From: Paenibacillus sp. HWE-109 | Lineage (GTDB): Bacteria > Bacillota > Bacilli > Paenibacillales > NBRC-103111 | NCBI RefSeq assembly: GCF_022163125.1 | Contig: NZ_CP091881.1 | Coordinates: forward strand, 1,426,001-1,490,000 | DNA: 64,000 nt | Reading direction: 5' to 3' | Shown: positions 61,932-64,000 of the stretch, piece by piece | Numbering within the stretch: the first letter of the stretch is position 1 | How the letters are laid out: every line of letters begins with the position of its first letter | Notes under the pieces: model-generated | What the model saw: the letters and a program-made list of their open reading frames with translations, nothing else | Told to the model about the DNA's origin: nothing | Database searches by the model: none | Position numbers and translations under genes: made by a program

Positions 61932-63523
61932 CCAAGCTTTTATTAGTGGAAGATGAATTTCTGGTGAGGCTCGGGCTCAAGACGTTTATTCCCTGGGAGG
62001 AATTCGGCTTTGAATTGATCGGCGAGGCGGTGGATGGATTAGATGCGCTTGCCATTCTTGCTGAGAAGCCATGTGACCTGCTGATTACCGACATTTCCAT
62101 GCCGAATATGGATGGTATCTCGCTAATGGAACGCGTGAAGGCGTTATATCCGCACATCAAAATTTTAATATTATCCAATTATAATGATTTTGGGTATGTA
62201 AGGCGGGCGTTGCAGCTCGGCGCTTCGGACTATATTTTGAAGCTGACGATGAGACCGGAAGATCTGCAAACCAAGCTGCAGCAAATGCAAGAGGAAATTG
62301 AGAACGAGCGTAAAAAGCAGGAGGAAACGTTACAACTGAATCGGACTGCGGTTCAATTTCGCCAAGAAATAACGATTGAAAAGCATCTGCGCGATCTCCT
62401 GACCATGCAGTACTCGAAGCGGGAAGCGGATGATCTCTCAGAGGAATATGCGAGTCTGCTTCCGTCATTTCCATGGACGGTCTCGATGATGAAAATCGAT
62501 CGTTATGAGTTTGTTGTAGATGAGAATCGATTTAAGAGTGAAAAGCTGCTGCGCTTTTCCGTTATGAATATACTCAGGGAAATTATGCGCAAATATAAGA
62601 CGGGGCACATTGTGGAACTGGGTGGGGGACGTTTCGGAATGATAACCGGTACAGGGGCGGAGCCGATGCTTGAGGAGATGACGGAATGCATACAACGCTA
62701 TCTCAAATTATCTGTCTATTGTGGTACATATTCCCCTGTTGAACGAGCATATGATCTGCATGAAGCGTGTAAGTATGCCGATGAAGCCCTCTTGGAGAGA
62801 TTTTACAAGGACTCGAATCGTGTCATTCCCTACAGGGAGCAAATGTTTGCAGATCATGCTGTACCCATTGCATCACAAGACGACTGGCTTGATGCGATGG
62901 CCCGGCAAGACCAAGAAGCGCTAGAGACTGCTATCAGAAATATGGCTAAGACTTATTTGGAAGATGAAGTATCCCGACCTTATCCAGATCTGGTTAGAGA
63001 ACGATGGCTGCATGTTGTACATCTATTCGAGGGGTTTCTTCAACATAAAGGAGGAGACCTTTACTCGATTGAGTCCTACGAAGGAAGCTACCCTCATCAT
63101 GTCGTGAGGACAGCGGAATCTCTACAAGAAATAAGTGAGTGGTTCATTGGTTGGATTGCCGTCTTCTTGGAGCACTTGCGCTCAAACTTGGTTCATCAGC
63201 CTCGACCGGAAATTCGAATTGTGCAAAGATTAATTGAAGAAAAGTACAGCACTTCTTTTAAAATGTCCGACTTGGCCAAAGAAGTTAATTTTACGGAGCC
63301 GTATTTAAGTTCGTTGTTCAAAAAAGAAACCGGCGAAACGATGATCGACTACATGATCCGTATTCGAATGAAGAAAGCCAGGGAACTGCTTAAAGATCCC
63401 ACTGTTAAAATTTATGAAGTTGCTGACGCAATCGGCTATTCGGATCCTAATTATTTCGCTAAGCTGTTCAAAAAGATCGAAGGCATATACCCGCAAGAAT
63501 ATCGGAAGCGTTATATTCACTAA
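61928..63523 (+). CDS. YesN-type response regulator with AraC output
   Basis: The 531-residue protein has a receiver domain (ED at 8-9, phospho-acceptor Asp55 in ITDISMPN, Lys in ILKLTMRPED), a long coiled middle part (ELQ/EEIENERKKQEE near 120-145) and a C-terminal AraC domain (about 430-530; VNFTEPYLSSLFKKETGETMIDYM, IGYSDPNYFAKLFKKIEGIYPQEY). The start at 61928 follows GGAGGAG and overlaps the kinase stop (ATGA). Target genes are probably those from 63643 onward. Confidence 0.92.
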   Translation: MTKLLLVEDEFLVRLGLKTFIPWEEFGFELIGEAVDGLDALAILAEKPCDLLITDISMPNMDGISLMERVKALYPHIKILILSNYNDFGYVRRALQLGASDYILKLTMRPEDLQTKLQQMQEEIENERKKQEETLQLNRTAVQFRQEITIEKHLRDLLTMQYSKREADDLSEEYASLLPSFPWTVSMMKIDRYEFVVDENRFKSEKLLRFSVMNILREIMRKYKTGHIVELGGGRFGMITGTGAEPMLEEMTECIQRYLKLSVYCGTYSPVERAYDLHEACKYADEALLERFYKDSNRVIPYREQMFADHAVPIASQDDWLDAMARQDQEALETAIRNMAKTYLEDEVSRPYPDLVRERWLHVVHLFEGFLQHKGGDLYSIESYEGSYPHHVVRTAESLQEISEWFIGWIAVFLEHLRSNLVHQPRPEIRIVQRLIEEKYSTSFKMSDLAKEVNFTEPYLSSLFKKETGETMIDYMIRIRMKKARELLKDPTVKIYEVADAIGYSDPNYFAKLFKKIEGIYPQEYRKRYIH

Positions 63524-63642
63524 AAGTGGATAAAACAAGACAGGTAAGATCTTAAATGAATTCATTACGCAGGAATGATCACTTTGCTATGCTAAGGATG
63601 TTCCAAACGGATGAAAACAAGTAAGAGAGGGGTTTTACCAGT

Positions 63643-64000
63643 ATGAAGAAATCGATTTACTCTACCGTATCACTCACAATAGCCGTTAGTTTGATGCTTG
63701 CCGGTTGTGCCAAAGGCGACAACCAAACAAGCTCATCGCCTGCAGCTGCGACGACGGCCAGTTCTGCAGCTCCGAAGAAAGCCGTCAAACTTAAGATGTG
63801 GGGCGGTATTCCTGAAGAGAGCGGCCCTAAGGATGTGGTCACGAAATGGAATAGCTCGCATCCTGACATCCAAGTGGAGTATACACGTTATGTGAACGAC
63901 GATAGCGGCAACACGAAGCTTGATACGGCCCTGATCAGCAACTCCGATGCGCCGGACATCTTCTTCAGCTATGGCGAAACGAATTACAATCGCCGAGCCA
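63643..64000 (+). CDS. Sugar-binding lipoprotein, N-terminal part (cut by window end)
   Basis: An open frame from the ATG at 63643 runs through the end of the window. The 119 visible residues are a lipoprotein signal (MKKSIYSTVSLTIAVSLMLA) with lipobox LAGC, a Ser/Ala linker and the start of a family 1 solute-binding protein (KLKMWGGIPEESGPKDVVTKWNSS, SNSDAPDIFFSYGE). AGAGAGGGG precedes the start. It follows the YesM/YesN pair by 119 bases and should be the first gene of the importer that pair controls. Confidence 0.88.
   Translation, partial: MKKSIYSTVSLTIAVSLMLAGCAKGDNQTSSSPAAATTASSAAPKKAVKLKMWGGIPEESGPKDVVTKWNSSHPDIQVEYTRYVNDDSGNTKLDTALISNSDAPDIFFSYGETNYNRRA

Overview
The window reads as chromosome of a Paenibacillus-like member of the Bacillota. 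The signs are strong AGGAGG-type ribosome binding sites with ATG, GTG and TTG starts, several YesM/YesN-type two-component systems beside sugar ABC transporters, LplB/LplC-like permeases, AraC regulators with unusual partner domains, copper-amine-oxidase-N 'stalk' domain proteins and 7-1-7 Fur boxes. No rRNA, tRNA, phage, transposase or CRISPR array is visible. The genus is inferred from gene content, not from a marker gene.

Positions 1-9900 are mostly iron acquisition: the tail of a membrane-anchored protein, a secreted stalk-domain protein paired with an FTR1/EfeU-type iron permease, a short nucleotide-sugar dehydrogenase-like gene, a Btr-like AraC regulator fused to a siderophore-binding-protein fold, a complete FecB/C/D/E-type siderophore importer, and a small LuxR-type regulator behind a Fur-overlapped promoter. 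Positions 10761-23372 are a nine-gene same-strand operon for a staphyloferrin B-like NRPS-independent siderophore: MFS exporter, a flavin-dependent (NtaA/SnaA-type) monooxygenase, SbnA, SbnB, two IucA/IucC synthetases, SbnG, SbnH and a third, enlarged IucA/IucC synthetase. Three Fur boxes mark the importer, the LuxR gene and the biosynthetic operon, so production, export, sensing and import lie together under apparent iron control. No SbnI-like gene is seen; the monooxygenase is an extra gene relative to the S. aureus sbn order.

Positions 23800-30000 hold an AraC/SDR pair with a clear direct-repeat operator, a second stalk-domain protein, nagA with its DeoR regulator, and an AraC gene divergent from a GH38 alpha-mannosidase.

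Positions 30100-64000 are a glycan-utilisation zone made of successive modules, each with its own regulator: the GH38 enzyme; an ABC importer with YesN/YesM and an Asp-box (sialidase-like) protein; an AraC-controlled ABC importer with a Cys-type sulfatase; a GH78-like rhamnosidase next to a membrane-bound AraC regulator, an LplB/LplC/LplA-type importer and a 1426-residue modular secreted glycoside hydrolase; then another YesM/YesN pair and the start of another solute-binding lipoprotein cut by the window end. Together they look built for complex, decorated glycans (mannose, rhamnose, sulfated and perhaps sialic-acid-bearing).

The long intergenic regions at about 9911-10760, 23441-23828, 40562-40836 and 46570-47466 carry related non-coding repeats: a 50-bp tandem array, a dispersed GGAACTAC..CGCTAT family, and a separate repeat of roughly 250 bp present in two copies 36 kb apart.
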